Shown one piece after another: positions 7,922 through 17,178 of a DNA stretch of 64,000 nt; within the stretch, counting starts at the first letter, position 1; every line of letters starts with the position of its first letter. The stretch is from Acidobacteriaceae bacterium (lineage in GTDB: Bacteria > Acidobacteriota > Terriglobia > Terriglobales > Acidobacteriaceae), in the NCBI GenBank assembly GCA_003151335.1, contig PLXE01000030.1:1-64000 (forward strand). Reading direction: 5' to 3'. The notes beneath the pieces were generated by a model, which ran no database searches, had not been told where the DNA came from, and saw only the letters and a program-made list of their open reading frames with translations. Position numbers and translations under genes: made by a program.

Positions 7922-9322
7922 TCAGCGTTCCGGCAGCGGTACGATCGCCAAACTGCGATGGCCCCTGGCATCGAGGGCGCGTACAGCAAAGACTACATCG
8001 TCCTTGGAAAGCGGCAAAGTGGCCTTGGCGACATTACCCACCGGCTTTACATGTTGCCACTCGGCCGCGGTAGTGTCGCGCCACAGGACTTCATAGCCAG
8101 TGGCCAGCCCGCCGGGCGAAGGCTCCCAGGCCAGCGTGGAATCGTTTTGCAACTCCTTGGTCAGCAGGCGCACATTGGCCGGTGGCGCTGGACCTGACGC
8201 CAGCGACGCCAGGGTCGCCGCATTCAACCGCGCCACGTTCGCGGTGTAATCGTAGTCCACGAATTTTGGCAGATCACCGTATTCGATGCCGTTCTCGGTG
8301 CGCACGTTCTGGTGCTGATGGTTGTAGTTCTCGCGAAATTCGGTAAGCCGCACCGCCGCAAACCCCTCGGCGTTGAACGAGAAGTGATCGCCGCCGCGCA
8401 GATAGCGATCGTGCCGGAAGACCAGCAAGGTGCTAAAAGTTGCGGCAGGCAGATACTCTTTGGCGACCGATGCGACATAGCGCGCCAGTTGCCGCGAAGG
8501 GCCGTCGCTCTCGCCGCCCAGCGCGCGAATCATCTTAAGCTGCTTCTCGTCGGAGGTGCTCGGAATGCCTTCGGAAAACACACGCACTACATGCGTATCC
8601 TGCAAGGTGTCTCCCGGTGTGCGGTCGCCGCCAACGATGTCGTTGTTCAACACCGCCTCAAGGTCCCAGCCGGCCGCTTTGGCCGTTTTGGCGAAGTGGG
8701 CGCTGCCGTATAGCCCTTGTTCTTCTCCGGCCACGGTGAGAAAGATGATGGTGGCGGGAAAACGATGCCGGCTCAGCACGCGCGCGCATTCCAGGCTCAC
8801 CGCCGTGCCGCTGCCGTCATCGTTTGCGCCGGGAGCGGCTCCCTTGGTGTCGTTGTTGTCGCTGTCGCGGGAATCGTAGTGACCGCTGACCAGATAGATG
8901 CGACCGGCATTCGCAGAGTCGGTCCCGCGCAGAACCGCATAGACGTTGGTGATCTTCGTGGGGGTCGGAACGCGCGGTCCCGGCTCTTGCGTAAATTCGT
9001 CAGTCTTCACTTCCAGGCATCCGCCGCAGGCTTTGGCGTAGCGTTCGAATTCGCTTCGGATCCACTCTGCGGCAGCGGTGGCGCCTTTTCCGCTGGAGGC
9101 CGGCATGTCGGACGAGAGCGTCGACCGGGTCTCGAAGCTGACCAGCTTCTCAATGGTTTGCTGGATGCGCTCGCGTGAGACCTGGTGCAGGGCCGCAGCG
9201 ATCTGCGGGTCCGGGATGGCAGGGGAGATGGTGTCCGGCGGCTGAGAAAAAAGAGCAACCGAGAGGACGATGGTCAACATCAAAACCGCGATTCCGTTTA
9301 GGATTGCATTCAGACTGGGCAT
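7922..9322 (-). CDS. M28-family zinc peptidase, exported
   Basis: 466 residues from the ATG at 9322, which follows CTGGAG; a longer frame to 9376 is less likely. Residues about 5-25 form an N-terminal signal or anchor segment. The M28 core shows ligands in order: SGHYDSRD (His/Asp), GANDDGSG (bridging Asp), VAGEEQG (catalytic Glu plus ligand), LNNDIVGG (Asp), and a late His in ENYNHQHQ. The C-terminal 90 residues look like a fibronectin-type module (ANVRLLTKELQNDSTLAWEPS). Likely a periplasmic or secreted aminopeptidase. Substrate unknown. Confidence 0.9.
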   Translation of the reverse strand: MPSLNAILNGIAVLMLTIVLSVALFSQPPDTISPAIPDPQIAAALHQVSRERIQQTIEKLVSFETRSTLSSDMPASSGKGATAAAEWIRSEFERYAKACGGCLEVKTDEFTQEPGPRVPTPTKITNVYAVLRGTDSANAGRIYLVSGHYDSRDSDNNDTKGAAPGANDDGSGTAVSLECARVLSRHRFPATIIFLTVAGEEQGLYGSAHFAKTAKAAGWDLEAVLNNDIVGGDRTPGDTLQDTHVVRVFSEGIPSTSDEKQLKMIRALGGESDGPSRQLARYVASVAKEYLPAATFSTLLVFRHDRYLRGGDHFSFNAEGFAAVRLTEFRENYNHQHQNVRTENGIEYGDLPKFVDYDYTANVARLNAATLASLASGPAPPANVRLLTKELQNDSTLAWEPSPGGLATGYEVLWRDTTAAEWQHVKPVGNVAKATLPLSKDDVVFAVRALDARGHRSLAIVPLPER

Positions 9323-9451
9323 CGGAACTCCAGGAACCTCAGGAAAGCGGATGCGTCTATTACTTGACGCTGCCAAGAGATTCTAAATATAAATGCAGGG
9401 ACGTGCGGGCCTAATTCTGACGGCGCGGCAACATCGAGAACGGGGAGGCTA

Positions 9452-9655
9452 ATGATTATGGTTATTTGTCCTGAATGCGAGAGCGATCTGGACATCGAAG
9501 AGGATGAGGTTGACGAGGGCGAAATCGTTTCCTGTCCGGAATGCGGTACCGATTTTGAAGTCGTGGCCGTGGAGCCTCTGGAACTGAGTCGCGTCGAGGA
9601 AGAGGACGAGGAGGAAGAAGAGGACGAAGAAGAAGAGGACGATGGCGACTACTGA
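9452..9655 (+). CDS. LysW-like small acidic zinc-ribbon protein
   Basis: 67 residues. The N-terminal half has two CPEC knuckles, VICPECESDLDIEEDE and VSCPECGTDFEVVAVEPLEL, matching the LysW amino-group-carrier family. The C-terminal 20 residues are nearly all Glu/Asp. LysW proteins normally end in EDWGE, and the last Glu carries the amino-acid intermediate of lysine or arginine synthesis. This one ends in DDGDY, so it lacks that Glu. No lys/arg genes are adjacent. It may be a LysW paralogue with another role. A GGGGAGG precedes the ATG at 9452; a second ATG at 9458 is also plausible. Confidence 0.85.
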   Translation: MIMVICPECESDLDIEEDEVDEGEIVSCPECGTDFEVVAVEPLELSRVEEEDEEEEEDEEEEDDGDY

Positions 9656-9905
9656 TCAGCCTCGCGCCGCTCTGCAACGCGGAGGGTTGGCTGGTCGTGC
9701 TTCCCTCCTGTTCCCGATTTCGGCTGTGGCCGCCGGGCCGCAGGCGGTTCAGCCTGCTTTCCGCTTGGTTCAATCCGCTTCGCAAGTCCTCACTCCTGTT
9801 CGTCAGTTGATTACCCCGTAGTTAGCACCCCATTTAGGGGATTCCCCAGCATTCGCAGCGGTGCTATTTCTAAATCGGTTCCAGGATTGGTGTGTCCGCC
9901 GATAC

Positions 9906-10039
9906 GGGTAGTGCGGGCCTTCAGGCCCGCGTATAGGGGCAGGAAAAAAGATCGCCTAAGCCGCTGAGGTCGACGACCTCAGCGGCTTAGGCGGGTGTTT
10001 GGCCGCGGCGAAACGCGGCGCTGAAGCGCCGCACTACCC
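9906..10039. repeat. Compound palindromic intergenic element (three nested hairpins)
   Basis: Outer arms GGGTAGTGCGG (9906-9916) and CCGCACTACCC (10029-10039) are exact inverted copies. Inside are a hairpin with arms GCGGGCCT/AGGCCCGC (9913-9930), a perfect palindrome with 20-nt arms and a 1-nt centre (9953-9993), and a hairpin GCGGCGCT/AGCGCCGC (10015-10032). It fills the gap between the LysW-like gene and the ArsR-type gene. The rest of 9656-10075 shows no gene. It could be a REP/BIME-like element and may also stop transcription. Confidence 0.8.
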
Positions 10040-10075
10040 GGACAAACCGGACACTCTGCTGGCACCTGGGGGTGT

Positions 10076-10405
10076 GTGATCAAGAAAAAATCAAAGTCGA
10101 ATCCGCACGACTACGAACGCGAGGCGGCGATCTGCAAGGCCTTCGCCAATCCAACCCGGTTGCAATTGGTCGCGATGCTGGAGCGCGGCGATCGCTGGTC
10201 CGCAGAACTACAAGCGGGACTCGGTATTTCCAAAGCGAACCTTTCTCAGCATCTTGGAATCTTGAAATCCGCCGGCCTCGTGGGCACACGGCGGGAAGGC
10301 AAACAGCTTTACTGTGGCCTTTGCATGCCGGAAGTGAAACAAGCCATGACGCTTTTGCGCGCCATGATCAAGATTCAGGTGCGCGCTAACCGCCGCGTGA
10401 TCTAG
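10076..10405 (+). CDS. ArsR-type winged-helix transcriptional regulator
   Basis: 109 residues from GTG (10076). The winged-helix core is AICKAFANPTRLQLVAMLERGDRWSAELQAGLGISKANLSQHLGILKSAGLVGTRREGKQLYCGL, typical of ArsR/SmtB repressors. The classical metal-binding ELCVCDL motif is absent; only two Cys (in an LYCGLCM stretch) appear near the wing, so the effector may not be a metal. No target gene is obvious: the next gene on the same strand is a GNAT acetyltransferase about 150 bp away. Confidence 0.85.
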   Translation: MIKKKSKSNPHDYEREAAICKAFANPTRLQLVAMLERGDRWSAELQAGLGISKANLSQHLGILKSAGLVGTRREGKQLYCGLCMPEVKQAMTLLRAMIKIQVRANRRVI

Positions 10406-10553
10406 CCCATACTCGACTCCCCGCTCATAGAAAAACTATCCCGTCATTCAAACAAGATAATTCCCACCCTTTTGTGTTCGCCAGGATTACAAACCGTTGT
10501 TGCGCGGCGAAGAACACTTGCGCGGCTTGCCATGGAAGCGCCAAACTGCTGAC

Positions 10554-11129
10554 GTGCAGTTTAACCTCCGCAACTATCGCGCTGCCGACTTCGAGCGCTT
10601 GTGGCAAATCGACCAACTCTGCTTTCCCCAAGGCATCTCCTACACCCAGATGGAATTGAGCGGCTTCATCACCCGGCGCAACGCGATAACGCTGGTCGCC
10701 GATTATAACGAACTGCAGGATGACCGGGAGAAGCTCACCGTCGCCAGTCCCCAGCCGGGTAATGGATTGAATTCTCGCGAGCCGGGAGCGGAGCGCTCGG
10801 CAACTCCAGCAGGGACACCGGCAACTGCAGCAGCGACACAGGCAATTGCCGGCTTCCTCATTGCCCACCCGGTCCGAGGAAAAGCGGGGCGCATTCTGAC
10901 CCTCGACATTATTCCTGAAGCGCGCCGGATGGGACTGGCGTCCCTGCTGATGCAGGAATGCGAGCACCGGTTGCGCGACTTCGGTTGCACAGAGGTGTAC
11001 CTGGAAACAGCAGTCAATAACGGGCCCGCGTTGCGGCTCTACCGCAAGCTGGGCTATCAGATATTGCGCACCCTGCCCGGCTATTACGCCGCCTCGCTGG
11101 ATGCATTCCTGATGGGCAAACCGCTGTAG
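10554..11129 (+). CDS. GNAT N-acetyltransferase, RimI-like
   Basis: 191 residues from GTG (10554), chosen because the GNAT fold starts right there (FNLRNYRAADFERLWQIDQLCF). A TTG at 10497 would add 19 residues. The acetyl-CoA site is IIPEARRMGLASLLM, and the end LETAVNNGPALRLYRKLGYQ matches RimI-type enzymes. About 35 residues of Pro/Ala/Thr-rich sequence (around 60-95) interrupt the fold between two beta-strands. The substrate could be a ribosomal protein N-terminus or another amine. Confidence 0.8.
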   Translation: MQFNLRNYRAADFERLWQIDQLCFPQGISYTQMELSGFITRRNAITLVADYNELQDDREKLTVASPQPGNGLNSREPGAERSATPAGTPATAAATQAIAGFLIAHPVRGKAGRILTLDIIPEARRMGLASLLMQECEHRLRDFGCTEVYLETAVNNGPALRLYRKLGYQILRTLPGYYAASLDAFLMGKPL

Positions 11130-11185
11130 TGGCCGCGGAGCGCGTGCTAAAATCGGCGATTCTCCGCGCCAGTGTTCGCTCGACC

Positions 11186-13243
11186 ATGTCCGCTTCGCGC
11201 AAGCACACTTCGAAGGCACCCTCCCGCATAGCCGTGGATACCGGCGGAACTTTCACCGACTGCGTTTGGATCGAACGCGGCCGGTTGCGCATGGTGAAGG
11301 TGTTCTCCACCCCGGAGGACCCTTCGCAATCCATTGCCGAAGCGGTTTCGCGCAGCGGCTGCGCGGGCGAGATCGTGCTGCTGCATGGGACGACCGTGGG
11401 CACCAACAGCCTGCTGGAACGCAAGGGCGCGCGGGTGGCGTTGGTTACGACCGCTGGATTCGAGGACATCATCGAGATTGGACGGCAGGCCCGACCCCGG
11501 CTTTACGACCTTACGTTTCAGCGAGTGCCTCCGCTGGTGGAGCGGGCCATGAGGTTCGGCGTGCCGGAACGTGTAAGTTGCGAGGGCGAAGTCCTGCAAC
11601 GGCCCTCGGCGCAGGACCTGCGGCTGCTGGCGCGCGATGTCCATGCCAGTGGTGCAGACTCGATCGCCGTCTCCACCCTGTTCGCCTTCGCTAATCCCGA
11701 AAACGAGCGTGCGATCGGACGGGTGCTGGAAGAACTTGGTCTGCCCCTGTCTCTCTCCCATTTGATCTTGCCGGAGTTCCGCGAGTACGAACGTGCCAGT
11801 ACGGTGGTGGTCAACGCATACCTGCAGCCCATCATGCAGAGCTATCTGCAGCGCCTGGACACGCGACTGCGACAGCGCGGCCAGCCAGGCGCCAAGGCAT
11901 CGCGGGTGTTCGTGATGCAATCCAGCGGTGGCATCACTTCCCTGGAATCGGCGGCGCGCCAGCCGGTGCGAACGGTACTGTCCGGCCCGGCCGGAGGAGT
12001 GGTCGGTGCTGCCGCGATGGCCCGCCGCAGCGGCTTCGAGCGGGTCATCACATTCGACATGGGAGGAACGTCAACCGACGTCGCGTTGGTGAGCGGCGAG
12101 CCTAAGCCCAGCAATGAGGCGGAAGTGGCGGGCTTGCCGGTGCGCGTGCCCATGCTCGACATCCACACCGTGGGGGCTGGCGGCGGTTCGCTGGCGCGAT
12201 TTGACGCCGGCGGCGCGTTGCGGGTCGGGCCTGAATCCGCGGGCGCCGATCCCGGCCCCATCTGCTACGGGCGCGGAACTCGACCCACCGTGACCGATGC
12301 CAATCTGCTGCTCGGACGTTTGCAGGCGGACTTATTTCTCGGCGGAGAATTCACTCTGGACTTCGAGCGCACCCAGGCGCTCACTCGCGAATGGCTGAAA
12401 GCCCAGGGCTCGCGATTGTCCCTGGAGCAATTCGCAGAGGGCGTCATCCGGGTGGTGAATGCCAACATGGAGCGGGCGCTGCGCGTGGTCTCCATCGAAC
12501 GCGGTCACGATCCGCGAAATTTTGCGCTGGTCGCGTTCGGCGGGGCAGGCGGTCTGCACGCCTGCGAGCTGGCGCAGGCGCTGGGCATTCCCCAGGTCAT
12601 CGTTCCGGCGATGCCGGGCGCGCTTTCCGCCTACGGCATTCTGGTCAGCGATGTGGTCAAGGATTATTCGCGGACCGTGGTCCGGAACATGGGCCCGAAA
12701 CCTTCCACCGCGCCGATACGCAAGCAATTTGCGGTCTTGGAGCAGCGGGCGAAACGAGAATTTCGAGACGAAGGCTGGGGCGGCAAACTGCACTTCGAGC
12801 GCAGCGCCGACCTTCGCTATCGTGGACAAGGTTTTGAGTTGAACATTGCGTTCTCGCCGGACTTCGTGAACGAATTTCATCGCCAGCACCATTTTCGCTA
12901 CGGCTACAGCCATCCTGACCGGGAAGTCGAGCTGGTGACTCTGCGAGTGCGGGCCCGGATCAAGACGCGACGTGAATCTGCGAGGCTGGTCTCGAAGGCA
13001 AATGAGTCCGCCAGGAAAATGGAGAAGCGACCAGTCTGGTTTTCGGGGCGTTCAGTGGCAACTGCGCTCTATGAGCGAACCAGTTTGCGTTCCGGCCAGA
13101 GACTGCGAGGTCCCGCCATCATCGCCGAGTACAGCGCAACTACTTTCGTTCCCTCCGGATCAACTTTCCTCGTCGACCCAGCCGGGAATCTGCTGATCGA
13201 GAGCGCCGAGAAAAGAAAGGTGCCTCGTAAGGCGCCTGGTTAA
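11186..13243 (+). CDS. hyuA: Hydantoinase/oxoprolinase family protein (HyuA-like)
   Basis: 685 residues from the ATG at 11186, the usual length for the N-methylhydantoinase A subunit. The N-terminal ATP-binding motif is AVDTGGTFTDCVWIE, and the second actin-like motif is TFDMGGTSTDVALVSG. HTVGAGGGSLA and FGGAGGLHACELA are also conserved. The family hydrolyses hydantoins or 5-oxoproline with ATP, usually with HyuB. No hyuB lies next to it, so the substrate is uncertain. The stop codon overlaps a heptad repeat at 13239. Confidence 0.88.
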   Translation: MSASRKHTSKAPSRIAVDTGGTFTDCVWIERGRLRMVKVFSTPEDPSQSIAEAVSRSGCAGEIVLLHGTTVGTNSLLERKGARVALVTTAGFEDIIEIGRQARPRLYDLTFQRVPPLVERAMRFGVPERVSCEGEVLQRPSAQDLRLLARDVHASGADSIAVSTLFAFANPENERAIGRVLEELGLPLSLSHLILPEFREYERASTVVVNAYLQPIMQSYLQRLDTRLRQRGQPGAKASRVFVMQSSGGITSLESAARQPVRTVLSGPAGGVVGAAAMARRSGFERVITFDMGGTSTDVALVSGEPKPSNEAEVAGLPVRVPMLDIHTVGAGGGSLARFDAGGALRVGPESAGADPGPICYGRGTRPTVTDANLLLGRLQADLFLGGEFTLDFERTQALTREWLKAQGSRLSLEQFAEGVIRVVNANMERALRVVSIERGHDPRNFALVAFGGAGGLHACELAQALGIPQVIVPAMPGALSAYGILVSDVVKDYSRTVVRNMGPKPSTAPIRKQFAVLEQRAKREFRDEGWGGKLHFERSADLRYRGQGFELNIAFSPDFVNEFHRQHHFRYGYSHPDREVELVTLRVRARIKTRRESARLVSKANESARKMEKRPVWFSGRSVATALYERTSLRSGQRLRGPAIIAEYSATTFVPSGSTFLVDPAGNLLIESAEKRKVPRKAPG

Positions 13244-13270
13244 AGGTTAAGAGTTGAAGGTCAGTTGAAG
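13239..13270. repeat. Heptanucleotide repeat (GTTGAAG type)
   Basis: Units GTTAAAG, GTTAAGA, GTTGAAG, a GTCA spacer, GTTGAAG. The first unit supplies the TAA stop of the hyuA-like gene. Confidence 0.6.
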
Positions 13271-13411
13271 ATCAAGCGACGTTGCGATCTTCGTCACCCT
13301 CGGGCTGTTCCTGTTCAATGTCTTTCGACCGTTTGTGCTCGCTCTTGGCGTGGTCAGTTGCATGGCGAGCGGTAATCATTGCCGGCACTCTGTTATCCTC
13401 TGCGCATTACC

Positions 13412-14233
13412 ATGAAAGTTGCGATTCAGGGAGAACTTGGTTCGTTCAGCCACGAAGCTTCCACGAACATGCTGGCGGGAGCGACCGTGGTTCCATGCGC
13501 CCGATCGGCGGAGGTATTCGACCTGGTGGAGAGCGGCTCGGTGCACGCGGCAGTGGTCCCGATCGAGAATTCGCTGGCCGGGTCGGTGGCCGAGCACTTC
13601 GACCTGCTGCTCACGCGGCAGGTGTTCGTGCATCGCGAGTTTTATTTGCGGATCCGTCACAACCTGATTGCCATGCCGGGCGTGAAGAGGAACGCGATAC
13701 GGCAAGTGTTCTCGCATCCGGTGGCGCTGGACCAATGCCGGAAGTTCTTTCGGTCGCACCCCCGTATCCAAGCGGTGCCGTTCTACGATACTGCCGGAAG
13801 CGTTCGCCACATTGTCGCGGAAGAACTGCACGACGCGGCGGCGATCGCTCCCAAACAAGCGGCCGCACAATATGGAGGGCGCGTGCTGCTGGCCGGGATT
13901 GAAGACGACCAGGAGAACTACACGCGCTTTCTGTTGATCAGCAAGTCCAAAAAGATCGGCCAGGGGGCCAACAAAACCTCGATTGGTTTTGCCCTCAAGA
14001 ATGTGCCGGGTGTACTCTTCAAGGCGCTGAGCGTCTTTGCCCTGCGCGATATCGATCTCAGTAAGATCGAATCGCGCCCGCTGCGTGGCCGTCCCTGGGA
14101 ATACGTTTTCTTCATGGACATCCTTCGCGGAGATGACGAACCGTCGCGCAATGCGTTGCGTCACCTGGGAGAGATCGCAGAATTTGTGAAAATATTGGGA
14201 GTTTATCCGGCAGCCAACTCCAGAGCAGGTTAG
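13412..14233 (+). CDS. pheA: Prephenate dehydratase with ACT domain
   Basis: 273 residues from the ATG at 13412. The dehydratase domain (1-180) has VAIQGELGSFSHEA, VVPIENSLAGSV and the catalytic TRF of NYTRFLLIS. The ACT regulatory domain (about 190-270) has IGFALKNVPGVLFKALSVFALRDIDLSKIESRPLRG, including the ESRP motif that binds phenylalanine. It converts prephenate to phenylpyruvate for Phe synthesis and should be feedback-inhibited by Phe. It is monofunctional, with no chorismate mutase domain. No clear ribosome site is visible. Confidence 0.95.
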   Translation: MKVAIQGELGSFSHEASTNMLAGATVVPCARSAEVFDLVESGSVHAAVVPIENSLAGSVAEHFDLLLTRQVFVHREFYLRIRHNLIAMPGVKRNAIRQVFSHPVALDQCRKFFRSHPRIQAVPFYDTAGSVRHIVAEELHDAAAIAPKQAAAQYGGRVLLAGIEDDQENYTRFLLISKSKKIGQGANKTSIGFALKNVPGVLFKALSVFALRDIDLSKIESRPLRGRPWEYVFFMDILRGDDEPSRNALRHLGEIAEFVKILGVYPAANSRAG

Positions 14234-14520
14234 GGCGTAACATGATTGGCGGCCAACCTATAGGTTTGGGAAAGTGAGGGGGTGGATTGCACTCCTTATC
14301 GGCTCTGAACGGCCCGTTGCTTATTTGCCATTCAAGGCTCTTTAGATCTTTGAGAAGTACGGGCGCCGGGCGTGATGGGAGCCTCAACCAACTCGGTGTC
14401 GCGGTCGATATACCGTTTGGGCGACGTGATGGCGCAGTATCCATCACCGCTTCCGGGGGCGACATCAAGCTTCTCCGGTCACTACCGTCTGCATCTTTTG
14501 CAGGGCCGCCTCATCTAAAG
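14234..14520. other. Intergenic upstream of lon
   Basis: About 290 bp with no convincing gene; frames here are short and unlike known proteins. It ends at the HAIR operator and must contain the lon promoter, but no clear -35/-10 pair stands out. Confidence 0.4.
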
Positions 14521-14541
14521 CTTGAGTGTGATAGACTCAAG
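14521..14541 (+). promoter_or_regulatory. HAIR operator for an HspR-type repressor, upstream of lon
   Basis: The sequence CTTGAGT-N7-ACTCAAG (arms 14521-14527 and 14535-14541, spacer GTGATAG) is an exact match to the HAIR consensus known for HspR in Streptomyces and relatives, where it controls dnaK, clpB and lon. The right arm overlaps the lon ribosome site AAGGAG (14539-14544). Bound repressor should block lon transcription until heat or folding stress. No hspR gene is in this window. Confidence 0.85.
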
Positions 14542-14548
14542 GAGTCAT

Positions 14549-16996
14549 ATGTCTAAGGAAACAAAAGATTTAAAGGTAACCGATCCGGAATTGCGGGACG
14601 ATGCATCAGCCGCCCGCACCGTTCCGGTCTTGCCGGTGCGCGACACCGTGCTGTTTCCCCACGCCGTGCTGCCGCTGACGGTTGGCCGGGAAAGTTCGGT
14701 CCAGTTGATCAATTCCCTGGGTGAGGACAAGACCATTGTGGTGGTGGCGCAGCGCGAAGCTCGGGTCGATTCGCCGCAGCCTACCGACCTTTACACGGTG
14801 GGAAGCCTGGCGGTGGTGCATAAAGTAGTGCGCATGCCCAACCAGAGCCTGTTTGTTTTTGCCGAAGGCTTGGAGCGCGTCAAGGTGACGGAGTACACGC
14901 AGTTGACTCCGTTCATGTACTCGACGGTCGAGACTATTCCCGAGATACCGGCCCCCAAGAGTTCCGCGATCGAGGCTTTGCAGCGCAACGTATTGACGCT
15001 GTTTCAGCAGATCGTGGCGGGCTCACCGACGCTTTCCGATGAACTTTCCACGGTGGCGGCCAACATCGACGACGCCGGCCGCATGGTTGATTTTATCGCC
15101 TCGTCGCTGCCGTCGTTGTCCACCCGCGATAAGCAGGACGTGCTGGAGACCCCCGACGTTAACGCGCGCCTGGAGAAAATCAACCAGCATTTGGCCAAGG
15201 AACTGGAAGTTCAGCAACTGCGCAATAAGATCCAAAGCGAGGTGCAGGACCGGGTGCAGCAGACGCAACGCGAGTACTACCTGCGCGAGCAAATGAAGGC
15301 CATCCAGAAAGAACTGGGCGAGCAGGACGAAACCACGCGCGACGCGGAGGAGCTGCGGCAGAAAATTGAATCGGCGGGCATGCCCGACGACGTGAAGAAG
15401 GAGGCCCTGAAGGAACTGGGCCGGCTGGCCCGCATGTCACCCATGGCCGCCGACTACGGGCTGACGCGCAATTACATCGAGTGGCTGGCGATACTTCCCT
15501 GGCAGAAATCCTCGGGCGTGGAAGTGGACATTCTGAAAGCCAAGGAGATCCTCGATTCCGACCATTACGATCTGGAGAAAGTGAAGGACCGGATTCTGGA
15601 TTACCTGTCGGTCCGCCGGTTGAAGCCCAATATGAAAGGGCCGATCCTGTGCTTCGTGGGACCGCCGGGAGTGGGCAAGACTTCGCTGGGCAAGTCGATC
15701 GCGCGCGCCCTGGGACGCAAGTTCGTGCGCTTGTCGCTGGGCGGGGTGCACGACGAGGCCGAGGTCCGCGGACATCGCCGCACCTACATTGGCGCTTTGC
15801 CCGGCCAGATCATGCAGGGCATCCGCCGCGCGGAAACCAACGATCCGGTTTTCATGCTCGACGAAATTGACAAAGTGGGACGCGACTTTCGCGGCGATCC
15901 CGCGTCGGCGCTGCTGGAGGCCCTCGATCCCGAGCAGAACTTCAGCTTCCGCGATAACTACCTCGACGTGCCCTTCGATTTGTCGAAGGTGCTGTTCATC
16001 ACCACCGCGAACGTGCTCGATCCCATAGCCGATCCGCTGCGCGATCGCATGGAGATCATCGAGCTGCAAGGCTACACGGAAGAGGAAAAGGTACACATCG
16101 CATTCCAGTACCTGGTTCCCCGCCAGATCGAGGAGAACGGAGTTACCGGCGCTCAGATCGAGTTTCCCGAGGAAGCGGTCCGTTTTATCATTCGCCACTA
16201 CACCCGCGAAGCCGGTGTGCGCAGCCTGGAGCGCACCATCGGGACCATCTGCCGCAAACAGGCGCGGCGCATTGCCGAGGGTAAGCACGACAAACTGACG
16301 GTGACGCCGGAGTTGGTGCAGCAGAAGGACATGCTGGGTGGGATGAAGATCCGCACCGAGGGCGAAATTGCCGAGCGCACCAAGCGATCGGGCGTGGCCG
16401 TGGGCCTGGCGTGGACGCCGACCGGCGGCGACATCCTGTTCATCGAGGCCAACAAGATGAAGGGCAAGGGCGGCTTCACCATGACCGGCCAGCTCGGTCA
16501 GGTGATGCAGGAGTCCATGCAGGCGGCGCTGACCTGGGTGCGGTCGAATGCGAAGGAGCTGAACATCAACGAAGGGTTCTTCGCCGACCATGACATTCAC
16601 ATCCACGTGCCCGCGGGCGCTATTCCGAAGGACGGACCTTCGGCGGGTGTGACCATGGCTACGGCTTTGGTGTCGCTGCTCACCGATCGGCGAGTTCGGC
16701 CGCTGACCGCGATGACCGGCGAGATCACGTTGAGTGGCAATGTGCTTCCCATCGGCGGCATCAAGGAGAAAACCTTGGCGGCAAAACGCGCGGGCGTGAC
16801 GGACATTATTCTGCCTGCCGACAACCGCCAGAACGTTGACGAAGACCTGACGCCGGAGCAACTTCAGGGCCTGACCATGCATTACATCAAGACCATTGAG
16901 GAGCTGCTCGACATTGCTCTGCCCACCAGTCGCGCGGAAGCCAAGCAGGACGAGGAAGTCCGCGAGCAGGTGCTGAGCACGGTTCCAGTTGGATGA
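14549..16996 (+). CDS. lon: ATP-dependent protease Lon (LonA type)
   Basis: 815 residues from the ATG at 14549, which follows AAGGAG. The N-terminal LAN domain (about 25-215) begins [23 protein letters not shown]. The AAA+ module has Walker [10 protein letters not shown] (about 371) and Walker [10 protein letters not shown]. The protease domain has catalytic Ser about 698 in PKDGPSAGV and the Lys of GGIKEK about 43 residues later. It degrades misfolded and regulatory proteins. Transcription is probably HspR-controlled through the HAIR site at 14521, and a terminator follows at 17063. Confidence 0.97.
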   Translation: MSKETKDLKVTDPELRDDASAARTVPVLPVRDTVLFPHAVLPLTVGRESSVQLINSLGEDKTIVVVAQREARVDSPQPTDLYTVGSLAVVHKVVRMPNQSLFVFAEGLERVKVTEYTQLTPFMYSTVETIPEIPAPKSSAIEALQRNVLTLFQQIVAGSPTLSDELSTVAANIDDAGRMVDFIASSLPSLSTRDKQDVLETPDVNARLEKINQHLAKELEVQQLRNKIQSEVQDRVQQTQREYYLREQMKAIQKELGEQDETTRDAEELRQKIESAGMPDDVKKEALKELGRLARMSPMAADYGLTRNYIEWLAILPWQKSSGVEVDILKAKEILDSDHYDLEKVKDRILDYLSVRRLKPNMKGPILCFVGPPGVGKTSLGKSIARALGRKFVRLSLGGVHDEAEVRGHRRTYIGALPGQIMQGIRRAETNDPVFMLDEIDKVGRDFRGDPASALLEALDPEQNFSFRDNYLDVPFDLSKVLFITTANVLDPIADPLRDRMEIIELQGYTEEEKVHIAFQYLVPRQIEENGVTGAQIEFPEEAVRFIIRHYTREAGVRSLERTIGTICRKQARRIAEGKHDKLTVTPELVQQKDMLGGMKIRTEGEIAERTKRSGVAVGLAWTPTGGDILFIEANKMKGKGGFTMTGQLGQVMQESMQAALTWVRSNAKELNINEGFFADHDIHIHVPAGAIPKDGPSAGVTMATALVSLLTDRRVRPLTAMTGEITLSGNVLPIGGIKEKTLAAKRAGVTDIILPADNRQNVDEDLTPEQLQGLTMHYIKTIEELLDIALPTSRAEAKQDEEVREQVLSTVPVG

Positions 16997-17062
16997 GACT
17001 GACTTTCTCCGTGCCGCGGGATCGAACTTGATCGCTGTTTTGGGAACCAGTCGCGCAACCGA

Positions 17063-17088
17063 GGGCCATCCATTCGGATGGCCCTTTT
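17063..17088 (+). terminator. Intrinsic terminator after lon
   Basis: GGGCCATCC (17063-17071), loop ATTC, GGATGGCCC (17076-17084), then TTTT. It lies 66 bp past the lon stop. Confidence 0.9.
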
Positions 17089-17178
17089 GATTTGGGCGCG
17101 CACCCCAGCATGCGCTCCGTCGTCCCGTACAATGATTTCCACCGCCATCTGCTCTCAACGAGTAGGTCAATCTGCGTT

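Noticed and set aside
13272-13379. 35-residue hydrophilic minus-strand frame between hyuA-like and pheA
   Set aside because: Too short, no ribosome site and no recognised relatives; could be chance.
15437-17170. 577-codon open frame on the minus strand
   Set aside because: Antisense shadow of lon; long only because of high GC.
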